NCBI RefSeq assembly: GCF_014705605.1
Contig: NZ_JACXIZ010000015.1
Coordinates: 62,001 to 126,000, forward strand
Reading direction: 5' to 3'
Length of the DNA: 64,000 bases
Source: Paenibacillus sabuli
GTDB taxonomy: Bacteria; Bacillota; Bacilli; Paenibacillales; Paenibacillaceae
The translations under genes and the position numbers were made by a program. The notes below the pieces were generated by a model, which was not told the DNA's origin, did no database searches, and worked only from the letters and a program-made list of their open reading frames with translations. How positions within the stretch are numbered: position 1 is the stretch's first letter; every line of letters starts with the position of its first letter. This document shows, piece by piece, positions 8,267 to 17,900 of the stretch.

Positions 8267-9966
8267 CGTCCCCGCCTGCGGGACGGACCGCCGGGCAGAG
8301 CGAGCGGGCCGGCTCGCGGACAATGATGCTGGTCGGATTCGAATCGGCCGGCAAGTCGGCGCTGTTTCGCGGCTTGACGGGCGACCGGACGGGAACGGTG
8401 GCGAATTTTCGCGGCTCGACGGTGCAGGCGCGCCGTGCGCGCCTCGCGGCGGAGCTGGAGCTGGCCGATCTGCCAGGCATACGGCTGAGCGACGACAGCG
8501 AGACGACCCGTACCGCGCTGGACGCCGCTGCCGCCGCCGATACGGTGATGCTGGTGGTGCGGGCTACGCACGCCGCGGACGAGCTGCCGCGGCTGCTGGA
8601 CGCCGTGCCGACCGGACGCCGGCCGGCCGCGCTCGTGCTGACCTTCGCCGACAAGCTACCCTCGCAGATCGAGCGCCTGCAGCATTACTATACGGACTGG
8701 CTCGGTATTCCTGTCGTGACAGCCGATGCGCGCAGCGTCGGCCCCGAGCTTCGTCGAGCGTTGCTGCGCGCCTGTACGACTGCCGCGCCGATCCGGTCTG
8801 GCGCGCGGCACACGCTAGCTTCGGATTTTCCGGGTCTGCGGCCGCAGACGACCTGGTTCGAGCACGCGCGATGGGGCCGGCCGCTGGCGCTGGCGGCGAC
8901 GCTGCTGATGTTCGCCGGGCCGGTCTGGCTGGCGTACCTGCTCTCGAACGCCCTCCAGCCGGTGGCGGACCGATATCTGATCGAGCCGCTGGTGCAGGTG
9001 CTGGACGGCGCGTCGCCGCTGGCGCAAGCGCTGCTGGTAGGCGATTACGGACTGCTCACGCTCGGCTGGTACTCGTTCCTGTGGGCCTTCCCGGTTGTGG
9101 CGCTGCTCGGCCTGAGCGTGGCACTGACGGAGGAGAGCGGCCTCAAGGATCGCATCACCGATGCGCTGGACGGCTGGATGCGCCGCATCGGGCTGAGCGG
9201 ACGCGATCTGATCCCGGTGCTGTCCGGGTTCGGCTGCAATGTCGTGGCCGTCTATCAGAGCCGAGTCTGCAGCGCCTGCACCCGCAAGTCTTGCGTTTCG
9301 CTGATCGCCTTTGGCTCGGCCTGCAGCTACCAGATTGGCGCCTCGCTCTCTTTGTTCGGTTCGGCCGGGCGACCGTGGCTGTTTGTGCCTTACATCGGCG
9401 CACTGGTACTGGTCGGCGCGCTCCATACCCGGCTGTGGCAGGAGAAGGGGCAGCGGACGCGCAATCATGCCGCACCGCTCCACGACACGGCGACCTTCGT
9501 GCAGCGTCCGCGGCTGCGCGCGTCCCTTTGGCGCCTCAGGGCGACGGTGCGGCAATTTTTGCTGCAGGCGATGCCGATCTTTCTCGGCATCTGCGTAGCG
9601 GCGGCCTTGCTGCAGCAGAGCGGTCTGCTCGAGCGGATCGCAGGCATTACCGGACCGCTGCTGCAAGGCTTCGGCTTGCCCGCGGAGGCAGCGCCCGGCG
9701 TGCTTTTTTCCGTGCTGCGCAAGGACGGCCTGCTCGTCCTCAATCAGGGCGGCGGCGAGCTGGTGCAGGCCATGACGGCAGGGCAAATATTCGTCCTCGT
9801 GTATCTGGCCTCGACCCTGACGGCATGTCTGGTCACGCTGTGGACGGTGCGCAAGGAGCTCGGCGCCCGCTATGCCGCCGCGCTGGCCGGCAAGCAAGCG
9901 CTGACTTCACTCGGGACGGCAGCGCTCATGGCGCTGGCGATTGGCCTGCTCGGCGGCCTGACGTAG
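8260..9966 (+). CDS. FeoB-like GTPase-permease with Cys-rich gate
   Basis: 568-residue protein with an N-terminal G domain and a FeoB-type membrane part. G1 is GFESAGKS (residues 26-33), G3 DLPG, G4 TFAD and a G5-like TADARS. The membrane region keeps FeoB landmarks: EESG, then IPVLSGFGCNV (about 317-327), and a second gate ending LRKDGLLVL. It differs where FeoB normally reads PAI followed by a charged segment: here the residues are VAVYQSRVCSACTRKSC, a cluster of three cysteines, and a further Cys replaces the second SC motif (GSACSYQ). It is shorter than usual FeoB (about 660-770). GTG 8260 follows GAGGAGG and overlaps the upstream stop. In a Zur operon, transport of zinc rather than iron is a plausible inference. 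Confidence 0.8.
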   Translation: MLTSPPAGRTAGQSERAGSRTMMLVGFESAGKSALFRGLTGDRTGTVANFRGSTVQARRARLAAELELADLPGIRLSDDSETTRTALDAAAAADTVMLVVRATHAADELPRLLDAVPTGRRPAALVLTFADKLPSQIERLQHYYTDWLGIPVVTADARSVGPELRRALLRACTTAAPIRSGARHTLASDFPGLRPQTTWFEHARWGRPLALAATLLMFAGPVWLAYLLSNALQPVADRYLIEPLVQVLDGASPLAQALLVGDYGLLTLGWYSFLWAFPVVALLGLSVALTEESGLKDRITDALDGWMRRIGLSGRDLIPVLSGFGCNVVAVYQSRVCSACTRKSCVSLIAFGSACSYQIGASLSLFGSAGRPWLFVPYIGALVLVGALHTRLWQEKGQRTRNHAAPLHDTATFVQRPRLRASLWRLRATVRQFLLQAMPIFLGICVAAALLQQSGLLERIAGITGPLLQGFGLPAEAAPGVLFSVLRKDGLLVLNQGGGELVQAMTAGQIFVLVYLASTLTACLVTLWTVRKELGARYAAALAGKQALTSLGTAALMALAIGLLGGLT

Positions 9967-9998
9967 ACAGACAAGATCGATGAAGGAGGTATTCACCA

Positions 9999-11216
9999 GT
10001 GACACTACTAGATTCCAATTCCAACGAACACGAAGCGCCGACCAGGATCCCGGTTACCGTGCTGAGCGGCTACCTGGGCGCCGGCAAGACGACCATACTC
10101 AATCATGTCCTGAACAATCGCGAAGGGCTGCGTGTCGCAGTCATCGTCAACGATCTGAGCGAGGTCAATGTGGACGCCGATCTGATCGCAGGCGGCGGCG
10201 GGCTGAGCCGCACCGAGGAGAAGCTGGTGGAGATGTCCAACGGCTGTATCTGCTGCACGCTGCGCGACGACCTGCTGCAGGAGGTGGAGCGCCTGGCCAG
10301 GGAAGGCCGCTTCAATTATATCCTGATTGAATCGACGGGGGTCGGGGAGCCGCTGCCGGTCGCGCAGACCTTCACCTATGTCGACGAGGAGCTGGGCATC
10401 GACTTGTCGAAGCTGACCCGGCTCGATTGCATGGTAACCGTCGTCGACGCTTATCATTTCTGGCAGGATTATCATACACGCGAGACGCTGCGCGACCGGG
10501 GGCAGCACGCCGCCGAGGAGGATACGCGCGGCGTCGTGCATCTGCTGATCGAGCAGGTGGAATTTTGCGACGTGCTGATTGTCAACAAGTGCGATCTGGT
10601 CAGCGAAGAGGAGCTAACCCGGCTGGAGTCTGCGCTGCGCAGCCTGCAGCCCCGTGCCCGGATGATTCGAACCACGCACGGCCGGATCGATCCCAAGCAG
10701 ATTCTGGATACGCATCGCTTTGACTTTGAGGCGGCGAGCCAGTCAGCGGGGTGGATTCGGGAGCTGCAGCGGGAGCATCATACCCCGGAGACCGAAGAAT
10801 ACGGCATCTCCTCGTTCGTCTACGCGCGCAAAACGCCATTCCATCCGGAGCGGCTACTCAAGTGGATGGCCAAGTGGCCCAAACCGATCGTGCGCACCAA
10901 GGGACTGCTCTGGCTGGCGACGCGCAACAACATGGCCATTTCGTTCAGCCAGGCCGGCGTCTCGCGGCAGCTGTCCCCTGCCGGATTGTGGATCGCGGCG
11001 TTATCCGAGGAGGAGCGGCAGGCGTATTTCGGCGGCGACTATCCCAAGACGCCGGATTGGGACGACAAGTGGGGAGACCGGATCACCAAGCTCGTGTTCA
11101 TCGGAGTGGACATGGACCAGCGCGAGATCGTGCGCACGCTCGACACGGCGCTGCTCACCGCGGAGGAACTGGAGGGCGACTGGCGCGAGCTTCCCGATCC
11201 GCTACCAGCATTTTGA
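9999..11216 (+). CDS. COG0523/CobW-type GTPase, zinc metallochaperone (YciC/ZagA-like)
   Basis: 405-residue G3E-family GTPase. Walker A is GYLGAGKTT (residues 24-32). The family's metal-binding CxCC motif is intact as [11 protein letters not shown] (Cys83, 85, 86), and a guanine-specificity NKCD is present, followed by the CobW C-terminal domain. In B. subtilis the Zur-regulated COG0523 protein YciC/ZagA delivers zinc to client enzymes such as FolE during zinc starvation; the Zur box at the operon head supports the same role here. GTG start with AAGGAGGT 8 bases upstream. It is the last gene of the five-gene cluster, and the next gene has its own promoter. Confidence 0.88.
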   Translation: MTLLDSNSNEHEAPTRIPVTVLSGYLGAGKTTILNHVLNNREGLRVAVIVNDLSEVNVDADLIAGGGGLSRTEEKLVEMSNGCICCTLRDDLLQEVERLAREGRFNYILIESTGVGEPLPVAQTFTYVDEELGIDLSKLTRLDCMVTVVDAYHFWQDYHTRETLRDRGQHAAEEDTRGVVHLLIEQVEFCDVLIVNKCDLVSEEELTRLESALRSLQPRARMIRTTHGRIDPKQILDTHRFDFEAASQSAGWIRELQREHHTPETEEYGISSFVYARKTPFHPERLLKWMAKWPKPIVRTKGLLWLATRNNMAISFSQAGVSRQLSPAGLWIAALSEEERQAYFGGDYPKTPDWDDKWGDRITKLVFIGVDMDQREIVRTLDTALLTAEELEGDWRELPDPLPAF

Positions 11217-11291
11217 CGCGCTCGAGGTCGGAAGGATAAGGCGAAGAAGCGCGAGTCGGAGTAGCGGAGGCGAACAATTCGCCGTCCCTTC

Positions 11292-11320
11292 TTCCCATAT
11301 CCGGTGTCAGCGACTATAAT
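11292..11320 (+). promoter_or_regulatory. promoter of the second MFS gene
   Basis: -35 TTCCCA (11292-11297), 17-base spacer, consensus -10 TATAAT (11315-11320). It lies between the CobW-type gene and the MFS gene, so the latter is probably a separate unit with a leader of about 80 bases. Confidence 0.55.
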
Positions 11321-11407
11321 GGAGGGATGCTTGTCCGATCGCGCCTCGCTTGTCCGAGGCGGCTGCGCGCTGTACAGGCTCACTCTATCCGAAGAAGGAA
11401 GTCTTAC

Positions 11408-12571
11408 ATGTCTACACCATTACATACACTTGTCTGGTTTTATTTTTTTGTTTATATGGTTAACGCGGTGTACGGGACGTTCGCGCCGGTTTATTTCGAG
11501 CACATCGGCTTTTCCAATACCCAGATTGGCTTGCTGCTGTCGGTCGGCCCCCTGGTTGCGGTGCTGGCGCAGCCGTTCTGGGGCACGGTCGGCGACCGGG
11601 CCCAGACCAAGAACAGCGTTCTGATGATGCTCCTTGGGGGAAGCGCGATCTGCATGCTCGTGTTCCCGCTGTCCGGGCATTTTATTTTTGTACTCGTGCT
11701 GATCTGCCTGTACATGTTTTTTCAGACCCCGGTGTTTGCCGTCGGAGACGCGATTACGCTGGAGGTGCTGGACCGGCGCGGCAGCGGCAATTTCAGCCTG
11801 ATCCGGATGGGCGGCACGTTCGGCTTTGCGATCATGTCGGTCGTGTTCGGTTTCATTGCCAACGAGCAGGTCGGGCTGCTGTTCCCGGTCAACGCGGCTG
11901 TCTTCTGCATCTGCCTGCTGCTCGTGCTGCGCTTCCCGCGCGTGGAAGGGCATCAGAGCCACGGCGTCAAAATGCACATGGGCATGCTCTTCCGCTACCG
12001 CAAGCTGATGCTGTATATGGCGGCGAGCTTCCTGTTCCATGTGACGCTGGGCTATTACTACTCGTTCTTCCCGCTCTACTTCCAGGAGCTCGGCGCGACC
12101 AACGCCTGGGTCGGCTGGTCGATGCTCGTCTCGTCGCTCAGCGAGATTCCGTTCCTCCTGCTGTCGGCGTATCTGTTCAAACGGGTGCGCATCTCGTATA
12201 TTCTGCTCGGGGCAGGTATTGCCACGGCTGTGCGCTGGTATGTGTACTCGATCATCGAGAATCCGTGGTGGATGTTCCCGGCGCAGGCGCTGCACGGCGT
12301 CATCTTCATCGTGCTGACGGTGACGATGGCGATCGTCATCAATCGCGAGGTGCCCGGCGAGCTCAAGGCGAGCGGACAGACGCTCCATGCACTGCTCTGC
12401 CTTGGCGTGGCGCGCATGATCGGCAGCTTTTTCGGCGGGATCACGAGCGATGCGATCGGTATGCGGGAGACCTTTTTTTACAATTCGCTGCTGGCCGGGG
12501 CGGGGGTGATCGTCTTCGGGGCGATCTTCTGGATCAAGGAGCGCAAGGAAGGGACGCGGGCGGCCGCTTAG
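11408..12571 (+). CDS. MFS transporter, PPP/MFS_1-like family
   Basis: 387-residue, twelve-helix membrane transporter of the MFS_1-like (LacY/NupG-related) group. The first helix contains LVWFYFFVYMVNAVYGTF and the next loop the motif AQPFWGTVGDRAQTK. A second-half helix carries YYYSFFPLYFQELGA. ATG 11408 is preceded by GAAGGAAG; the frame extends upstream to 11327 but that part is hydrophilic and lacks a ribosome site. Substrate not evident; sugar, nucleoside or phenylpropionate uptake are family possibilities. A terminator overlaps its last codons. Nothing ties it to the zinc operon upstream other than position. Confidence 0.8.
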   Translation: MSTPLHTLVWFYFFVYMVNAVYGTFAPVYFEHIGFSNTQIGLLLSVGPLVAVLAQPFWGTVGDRAQTKNSVLMMLLGGSAICMLVFPLSGHFIFVLVLICLYMFFQTPVFAVGDAITLEVLDRRGSGNFSLIRMGGTFGFAIMSVVFGFIANEQVGLLFPVNAAVFCICLLLVLRFPRVEGHQSHGVKMHMGMLFRYRKLMLYMAASFLFHVTLGYYYSFFPLYFQELGATNAWVGWSMLVSSLSEIPFLLLSAYLFKRVRISYILLGAGIATAVRWYVYSIIENPWWMFPAQALHGVIFIVLTVTMAIVINREVPGELKASGQTLHALLCLGVARMIGSFFGGITSDAIGMRETFFYNSLLAGAGVIVFGAIFWIKERKEGTRAAA

Positions 12572-12587
12572 GCCGCTCGCTTTTTTT
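12556..12587 (+). terminator. Rho-independent terminator after the MFS gene
   Basis: Stem of GCGGGCGGCC (12556-12565) against GGCCGCTCGC (12571-12580), with one G-T pair, a five-base loop and then seven Ts. The stop codon lies in the loop region. Confidence 0.75.
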
Positions 12588-12625
12588 AGGATGTAAAACC
12601 ATGAGGGGCAATTTGATGCTCGATG

Positions 12626-14878
12626 CTATCCAGAATTGCGATTCACGACATGCGCCAGATGCTGCAGCGCGGTACGGGTCTGGCGATACAAGGTCGCCCG
12701 GCTGACGTGGAAATGCTCGGCGAGCTCGTTTTTGTTGCGGGTTCGCCGCAGATAGATCTCCCGCAGGATCGCCTGCTCCTTGGCCGTCAGCGGATAAGGG
12801 GGCTCGGCCATCGTGAGGATGGCCTCAAGCTGGGCGAGCGCCTCCGGACCGAACGTCCGAGGGCCAGGAAGCGCGAGTGACCGGTGATGTGGCCCAGGCT
12901 CGAACAACTGCTTGAGCAGGGTCTGAACCTCGCGCCAGGACAAGAATGCGCTGGCCACATCCGGCTGCGTCGCAACTGCAGTCTGAGCCGGCCGGATGCC
13001 CGCAAGCGAAGGCATGGTCGCATCCTGTCCATATGATAACTCAACCGGATCGGCTGCGGCGAAGGTATCCGAACGGGCGGATGCATCTTGGGGAGCGAGC
13101 GGCGTATGATCAGTCTGCCGCACAATGCGCGCTATCCACGCCGGAAAGCGCTCCTCCCGAAAATCGATCTCCCAGCCTGTAAGAGTCGCCGTCTCCGTCA
13201 TGCCGGAGGCGCCAAGCGTGCCGCGCGCTGTGAAGCCGAGCTGCGGCAGCAATGCGTTCAGTTGCGGGTCCGCCGTGGCGAGGATGCCGCGCCTGCCGCG
13301 CGTCATCGCGATCAGCCAATGCTGCAGCAGCAGCGCGCCAAGCGCCTCGGGCGCATACAGCGTCTGATCGGTGTCGACGGCGGCCAGCAGCACGAGCACA
13401 GTGTCGGCTTGCTCCGGCGGCAGACGACGCAGCGCGTAGGCATCCGCACCGAGCAGGTCGAGCAAGCCCGGCGCATAGCGCTCCAGCAGCGGCCAGGTCC
13501 GGGCATGCAGCTCCAGCCCTGCACAGAAGGCGAGCGGCCGGGCCGTCTCGTCGCGCACCACAAACACGCCGCCGGGACTGCTTCGCACCAGTTCCTCGAG
13601 CAGCGCCGGGTACGTCTGCGCAGGCACCGCCTCGGTCTGCCAGTCGCCGCCTGCGACCGAGTCGGTCAGCAGGCGCAGCAGCTCCGGCAGATCCTCGGGA
13701 CGATACGGCTCCTGCGCAGCGGGCGGCAGGTACATGGAGAAGTCCGCGTAGCTGCTCGCAGCGGGCAAGTACGCCCGATACAGCTCGAGTACGTGCGCGG
13801 CGATCGCCATCTGCCGCCTGCGCTGCGCCTGAGGATAGGCGTCGGACAAGAGGGAGAAGGCCCGCCTGCGCATCCGCTGGAATTGGGAGACGTGCCGGCT
13901 CTGCCAGTCGGCGCGCAGCAGCTGCGCCACAACCGGGTGCAGCACGAGGCCGTCGCGCGTCTGGCGGACGCAGGATAGCTGCGCCAGATCGCGGTAGGCG
14001 GCATCGTCCAGGGGCTCGACCAGCAGCGCCGACAGCAGCTGCTGGTCGGCGGCCGGCAGCAGGGCGAGCGCCGTCATGGCGCGGTAGATCGTCGGGGATG
14101 CGGCCTCGCGCAAAAAATCGGCGCTCAGGGCGGCGGGGATGTCCGGCTGCGGGTCTTGCCGATCCCTGGTCCGGCTCCGCACCAGATCGACAGTGAGCGC
14201 GAGCAGCAGCGGATGGCCCTCGCTGCGCTGTCCGATGAGGCGTCTTCGCCCTTCGTCCAGGCCGCTGTGCGCCAGATACGCTTGCACTTGAGAGCGTGTG
14301 AATACCTCCAGCGGGCGCTTGACGGTGCGCGGCCCCCACTGCGGATGCGTGTGCCAGCGCAGCGGCAGGCCGCTGCGGGAGGCGAATACGAACAGCACGC
14401 GAGCGGCGTCGAGGCGGGGCAAAAAAGCAGCCAGCAGCCAGCCGTAGACGGCCGGCAGGGTCGCTTCGCAATGATCCGCCAGCACGAGATGGGGACGACT
14501 GTGAAGCTCGGCTGTCACAAAATCGAGCTGAGACACATCATGCGGACGGGTCCGGTTGTACGCGCTGGCGAGCCCGAGCTCGAGCGCGTTCAGGAAGGCG
14601 GCGGGCGTGACGAGCTCGCTCTGCCCGTCCAGCCACAAAGCCGGCAGCTCGGCTCGTCTGGCCTCGTCCGCCATCTGTGCGAGCAGCGTCGTCTTGCCGA
14701 TGCCGCCGATGCCGCAGATCGACAGAATGGTCGTGCTTGCACCGGGATTGCCCTGCCACTGCCGCAGCAGCTCCAGCTCTCGTTCGCGACTGATCATGCG
14801 CGCCGTCGTCATCTCTTCCGTCATCCTCCGATCGTCTTCCCGCGGATCCGCGTGAATCATTTTTGAGACACTTCGCAT
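12626..14878 (-). CDS. STAND-type ATPase transcriptional regulator (MalT-like architecture)
   Basis: About 730-750 residues. It has an N-terminal NTPase module with P-loop GIGGIGKTT (residues 56-64 of the longest form), a Walker-B-like HLVLADHCEAT and a winged-helix-like segment. A long helical middle contains an acetyltransferase-like stretch (VVRDETARPLAFCAGLEL). A C-terminal helix-turn-helix is AEHFHVSRATLYRQTRTAL in the last 35 residues. This resembles signal-transducing ATPases that oligomerise and activate transcription; the ligand is unknown. Start is uncertain: ATGs at 14878, 14824 and 14812 are in frame and none has an ideal ribosome site, though GGAGG lies just before 14824. Divergent from the SLH surface-protein gene with only about 70 bases between, so it may regulate that gene. 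Confidence 0.75.
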   Translation of the reverse strand: MRSVSKMIHADPREDDRRMTEEMTTARMISRERELELLRQWQGNPGASTTILSICGIGGIGKTTLLAQMADEARRAELPALWLDGQSELVTPAAFLNALELGLASAYNRTRPHDVSQLDFVTAELHSRPHLVLADHCEATLPAVYGWLLAAFLPRLDAARVLFVFASRSGLPLRWHTHPQWGPRTVKRPLEVFTRSQVQAYLAHSGLDEGRRRLIGQRSEGHPLLLALTVDLVRSRTRDRQDPQPDIPAALSADFLREAASPTIYRAMTALALLPAADQQLLSALLVEPLDDAAYRDLAQLSCVRQTRDGLVLHPVVAQLLRADWQSRHVSQFQRMRRRAFSLLSDAYPQAQRRRQMAIAAHVLELYRAYLPAASSYADFSMYLPPAAQEPYRPEDLPELLRLLTDSVAGGDWQTEAVPAQTYPALLEELVRSSPGGVFVVRDETARPLAFCAGLELHARTWPLLERYAPGLLDLLGADAYALRRLPPEQADTVLVLLAAVDTDQTLYAPEALGALLLQHWLIAMTRGRRGILATADPQLNALLPQLGFTARGTLGASGMTETATLTGWEIDFREERFPAWIARIVRQTDHTPLAPQDASARSDTFAAADPVELSYGQDATMPSLAGIRPAQTAVATQPDVASAFLSWREVQTLLKQLFEPGPHHRSLALPGPRTFGPEALAQLEAILTMAEPPYPLTAKEQAILREIYLRRTRNKNELAEHFHVSRATLYRQTRTALQHLAHVVNRNSG

Positions 14879-14945
14879 TGTGCTTCTATCATATACTATA
14901 AGGCGACTCTATGAAATGACAGCAAGCAAGAGGAGGTCGCCAGCA

Positions 14946-17900
14946 GTGATGCAACGCATCCCATTCATCAGTCTATGCCTGCTGCTCGTATCCATGAGCA
15001 TGGCAGGCCTGATCCCGCGCGCGCAAGGAGCGGGACCCGATTCCGAGGCGCCGCCGGTCCGGCAAGGCTGGGTCACGGTGTCGACCGCCGCACAGCTCGC
15101 TTATGTGAGCGCGCATCAAGCGGACTATCTTGAGGCGCAGCTTCGGCTCGACGGCAACGTTGATCTGACCGGCTACGACTGGGTGCCGATCGGCGGCAAC
15201 GGCGCGCCGGCCTTTACCGGCCTATTCGACGGCGGCGGCTATAGCCTTACAGGCCTGACCCTTGACAGCAGTCTGGAGGAGGCCGGATTATTTGGCACCC
15301 TGTCCGGTACGGCCCGGCACCTGAGCCTGGATGTCGACCTATCCGGCGCTCAATACGCCGGTGCGCTTGCCGGGAAGACAGACGGCGCCAGCGTCACGTT
15401 CGTGGCGGCATCCGGGCGCGTCGCCGGCGGCGTCGACGACACAATTACTGCGACAGGTGGTCTGGCCGGCCTTGCCGTCAATTCGTCCATCAGCCGCGTG
15501 TCATCGCGAGTTGCAGTTACCGGGGGCACAGCCCCCAATGTATACGCCGGCGGCTTGATCGGATCGCACGGGGCCGGGTCGACGCGGGATGCCTACGCGA
15601 CCGGCGCGGTGACGAGCGTGGACGGCGGCTATCTGCATATCGGCGGCTTGATCGGACAATTCATCTTCGGCAGTCTGGCGACGAGCTATGCGGCAGGGCC
15701 GGTCTCCGGCAGCGCCATGTATATGGTTAGCGGCGGCTTGATTGGCGGACTGGATTTTGAATGGACAATGACGGACAATTATTTCGATCTCGAGGCCACC
15801 GGTCAACCTGCAGGCGCCTACGGTGACGCGCAGCCAGGCATCGCAGCATTGACCACATCGCAGATGCGGACGCAATCCGAATACGCGGGTTGGGATTACG
15901 CAGCGGCCTGGGCGATTGCTCCGAGTGTCAACGACGGCTATCCGTACCTGCGGCCGCAGGTGCTGAGCGATTCGCTGCCTACCGGCAAAAAAGACATGCC
16001 GTATACGGCAGTGCTGGAAGGCTTCGACGGCGCTGCGCAAGGCTTGAGCTGGCAAGCGAGCGGATTGCCGGAGGGGCTGACCCTCAACAGCGGCGGCGCA
16101 ATCGCCGGCACGCCGGAGCAGAGCGGGCGATTCGACGTGTCGGTCGTGGCGACCGATGCGGGGGAGGCGGCGGCCACGGCGTCGCTGCAGCTCGAAGTAT
16201 CCGAGGATGCGTCGCCGGTGCAAGGGCTGTCCGTCCTGCCTGGCACGGCGCTGGGCAGCGTATCGTTCACAGCCGCGACGGAGATGGCGGGCCACGCCTT
16301 CGCTTACCGTCTCGACGATGGGGGGATCGAGCAGCGGCCGCTGCGCGGCGAGCAGTTGCCCGGCGACGCCTTGTCCTACGCACTCGGCTCGGACATCTCA
16401 GGCGCTCGGGAGGGAGATGCGCTGATCGTCTATGAGACGGATACAGGCGGCGCGATCTGGGCGTGGAGCCGGGTAATGCTCACGGCGGCGCATATTCGCC
16501 AGCCTGTGGCGGTGAGCGGCGTGACGCTGACGCCAGCTAGTCTCACGCTGACCGCGGGAGGCGCAGCGTCGGCGCTCAGCGCGGTCGTCGCGCCGGCGGA
16601 TGCGACCGACCCGGCTGTGACGTGGAGCTCGAGCGCGCCCGAGGTCGCGACAGTGGATGCGACGGGGCAGGTGACGCCCGTGGAGCCGGGCCTTGCGACG
16701 ATTACCGTCACGACGACGGACGGCGGCCATACCGCGAGCACGGCGGTCACGGTCGAGGTTCCGCCGCCGCTGACCGGCGCGGTCGCAGGCGCCGTGTACA
16801 GCGCGGCAGGCGTGGCGATCCCCGAGGCGCGCGTGACGATCCAGGGCGATTCGACATGGACGGATGTCGACGGGCAGTTTCGACTGGAGGGCTTGAGCGC
16901 GGGGACGCACCCGCTAGCGGTCGAGGCGGACGGCTACGTCAGCGAGGAGCGGCTGGTGTCGGTCGTGGCGGGAGAGACCGTCCAGACCGGCGCTATCGAG
17001 CTGGCCCTGCTCCTTCCGGTCGATCCTGATCCGGAACCCGAACCCGAACCCGAGCCAGAGCCGGAGCCGGGACCAGAACCTCAACCCGAGCCAGAGCCAG
17101 AGCCAGAGCCCGAACCGGGACCGCAGCCCGGCAAGCCGCAATCCGAGCTCGATTCGCAGCAGCTGCACATTCGGCTCGACGGCCAATCGGTCCCCGTGAC
17201 GGCCTTGTACGGCTCCAGTGCGGATGGCAGACCGCAGCTGCGCGTGCTTCCCGCCGCTCGGCTCCTGGCAGCAGCCTTTGATGGAGCCGCACGGGTGACA
17301 TTGAAGGTCGACAATCCAGTACCGGTTGTACGGTTGGAGCTCCCCGGTACAGCGGTGCGCAGCATCCTGGAGCAGCAGCCCGCCGCCGAATTGCGCCTGG
17401 TCGTGCGCGGCGCGTCATTTACAGTGCCGCTGCGCGTGTGGCAGGATGCCGCACCCGACGAAGAACCGACCATCGTCATTGCCGTGGCTTCGACTGCGGC
17501 GGAATCGCAAGTGGCCCGAGGGCTGGCCGCGCTTGACGGAGAGGCGACCCTCCTTGCCGCCCCGTATGAATTTGTCTTGCTTGCAGGAGCAAGTGAGCTT
17601 CGCGATTTTGACGGTCTGTATCTGGAACGGGCATTTGAGCTGCGCGAGGGGGCTTCTACGAAGACATCGACGGTCTTGTGGCTGGACGATCGCTTGCAGC
17701 CGCATTTCGTCCCCGCCGTCTTCGGCACAGTAGACGGCGCGCCCGCAGCTACGTTTTATGCACCGCAGGGCAGTCTTTTCGCGGCCGTTTCGTCTGAGCG
17801 TCGCTTGGACGATGTCGCAGCGCACTGGGCCCGGCGCGAGATCGAGCTGCTGGCCGCCAAGCGGCTGCTGGAGGGGACAGCGGCGCACGCATTCGAGCCG

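Noticed and set aside
13088-14196. Plus-strand frames opposite the STAND regulator
   Set aside because: Arg/Ala-rich, no motif and no ribosome site; the minus strand has a P-loop and helix-turn-helix.
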